Source: Spartobacteria bacterium
GTDB taxonomy: Bacteria > Verrucomicrobiota > Verrucomicrobiia > Chthoniobacterales > UBA10450
Direction of reading: 5' to 3'
DNA length: 7,683 bases
NCBI GenBank assembly: GCA_021324035.1
Contig: JAJPJU010000121.1
Location: 1 to 7,683, forward strand
Shown: positions 6,922-7,683 of the stretch, in pieces
How the letters are laid out: each line of letters starts with the position of its first letter
Position numbering within the stretch: the first letter of the stretch is position 1
Translations under genes and position numbers: made by a program
Notes under the pieces: generated by a model
Seen by the model: only the letters and a program-made list of their open reading frames with translations
Told to the model about the DNA's origin: nothing
Database searches by the model: none

Positions 6922-7683
6922 TCAGGCTGTGACCTGTTTGAATGCATTCACAAACGCTTCCATTTCCGACTGTTTACCAATCGTTAACCGCATGTGATTC
7001 GGATAGGCCGGGAACAGGCGTCCGACTGCGACATTTTTATTCTTCATCGCCGTGATGATCGGCACGACCGGCTTCTTGCAATCGAACATGATGAAATTCG
7101 CCTGCGACGGAATCGATTTGTAGCCAAGTTTTTCGAGCTCGGTCAGCGTGTATTTCTTCGCTTCGCTGTTCATCTTGCGGCCATTAGTGACCTGATCATC
7201 GTCGTCCAGGCTCGCGCTCGCGGCGGTGAGCGCCATGATGTTCACGCTGTCCCACATCTGGAAACCGTGCATGCGCTTGATCGTCTCGGGTTGGGCGACG
7301 CAATAACCACAGCGCAATCCGGCCATCCCATAGATTTTTGAGAACGTCCTGGCGACGATGAGGTTGGCGTGATCTTTCACCAACGGAATCACGCTCTCGT
7401 AATCGGGACTGTCGGCATAATGGAAATATGCTTCATCAACGAGAATCATTGTATCCATCGGCGTCTTGGCGATGAAATCGCGCAGATCTTTTTTCGGCGT
7501 GATGCTCGCGGTCGGATTGTTCGGATTGCAGATATAAATGAGGCCTTTTTGCGCGGAGGCGGCCGTTTTCTCGAGATCGTGCGCGTAACTCGAAGTCAGC
7601 GGGACCTTCACAACATCCGCACCGCACGCTTTCGAGTATTCGAGGATTGCTTCAAAAGTCGGGTCCGCCACGACAAGTTTGCC
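6922..7683 (-). CDS. HisC-like PLP-dependent aminotransferase (class I/II), 3' part
   Basis: The frame is open to the right edge, so 253 C-terminal residues are present and roughly the first 100-120 are missing. A GTG at 7671 inside the frame is an internal valine codon, not a start. Fold-type I aminotransferase landmarks, numbered from the first visible residue, are CNPNNPTA (52-59), LVDEAYFHY (81-89, with D83 pairing to the PLP pyridine nitrogen and Y86), RTFSKIYGMAGLRCGY (112-127, with K116 as the Schiff-base lysine and R124), and MRLTIG (231-236, with R232 binding the substrate carboxylate). The FSK-x-x-G-x-AGLR-x-GY arrangement is typical of histidinol-phosphate aminotransferases, which convert imidazole acetol phosphate and glutamate to histidinol phosphate in histidine synthesis. 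Related enzymes act on aromatic or other amino acids, and no other his gene is visible, so I do not assign hisC. The stop lies 51 bases before the PEP-CTERM gene on the same strand. Confidence 0.9.
   Translation of the reverse strand, partial: GKLVVADPTFEAILEYSKACGADVVKVPLTSSYAHDLEKTAASAQKGLIYICNPNNPTASITPKKDLRDFIAKTPMDTMILVDEAYFHYADSPDYESVIPLVKDHANLIVARTFSKIYGMAGLRCGYCVAQPETIKRMHGFQMWDSVNIMALTAASASLDDDDQVTNGRKMNSEAKKYTLTELEKLGYKSIPSQANFIMFDCKKPVVPIITAMKNKNVAVGRLFPAYPNHMRLTIGKQSEMEAFVNAFKQVTA

Overview
The window looks like an ordinary chromosomal segment from a Gram-negative bacterium, most likely a member of the Verrucomicrobiota (perhaps a soil Chthoniobacterales/Spartobacteria-type lineage). 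That placement is an inference. It rests on a protein with a PEP-CTERM sorting tail, the general character of the ClpB and aminotransferase proteins, moderate-to-high GC and weak Shine-Dalgarno sites. No rRNA, tRNA, CRISPR array, insertion sequence or phage gene is visible.

Left half (1-3525, all minus strand): four genes are packed head to tail as a probable operon, transcribed from about 3530 leftward. The order is an MFS_3-type 12-helix efflux transporter, a xylose-isomerase-like TIM-barrel sugar isomerase/epimerase, a UPF0104 (YbhN/AglD-type) integral membrane protein, and the start of a RibD C-terminal-type (dihydrofolate-reductase-fold) reductase that runs off the left edge. The junctions are very tight: a 16-base gap, a 4-base GTGA overlap and a 23-base overlap. 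The last gene has no stop codon inside the window, so a search for complete ORFs would miss it.

Centre (3526-6191): an 89-base divergent intergenic region separates this operon from clpB on the plus strand. clpB encodes a full-length 858-residue ClpB disaggregase with intact Walker, sensor and arginine-finger residues in both AAA+ modules. No CIRCE element is seen upstream of it.

Right part (6192-7683, minus strand): clpB converges, with a 34-base gap, on a 214-residue secreted PEP-CTERM protein that has a discoidin/F5-8C-like beta-sandwich core. Upstream of that gene, 51 bases away, lies the 3' two-thirds of a HisC-like (histidinol-phosphate aminotransferase family) PLP enzyme that runs off the right edge.

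The genes do not form one recognisable pathway. ClpB is a stress chaperone. The left operon combines transport, small-molecule carbohydrate enzymology, a membrane protein and a reductase whose common substrate is unknown. I found no convincing new system. The points most worth a second look are the edge reductase with its arginine/lysine-rich leader, the unexplained four-gene operon, and a small hairpin spanning the transporter stop codon just upstream of the isomerase start.
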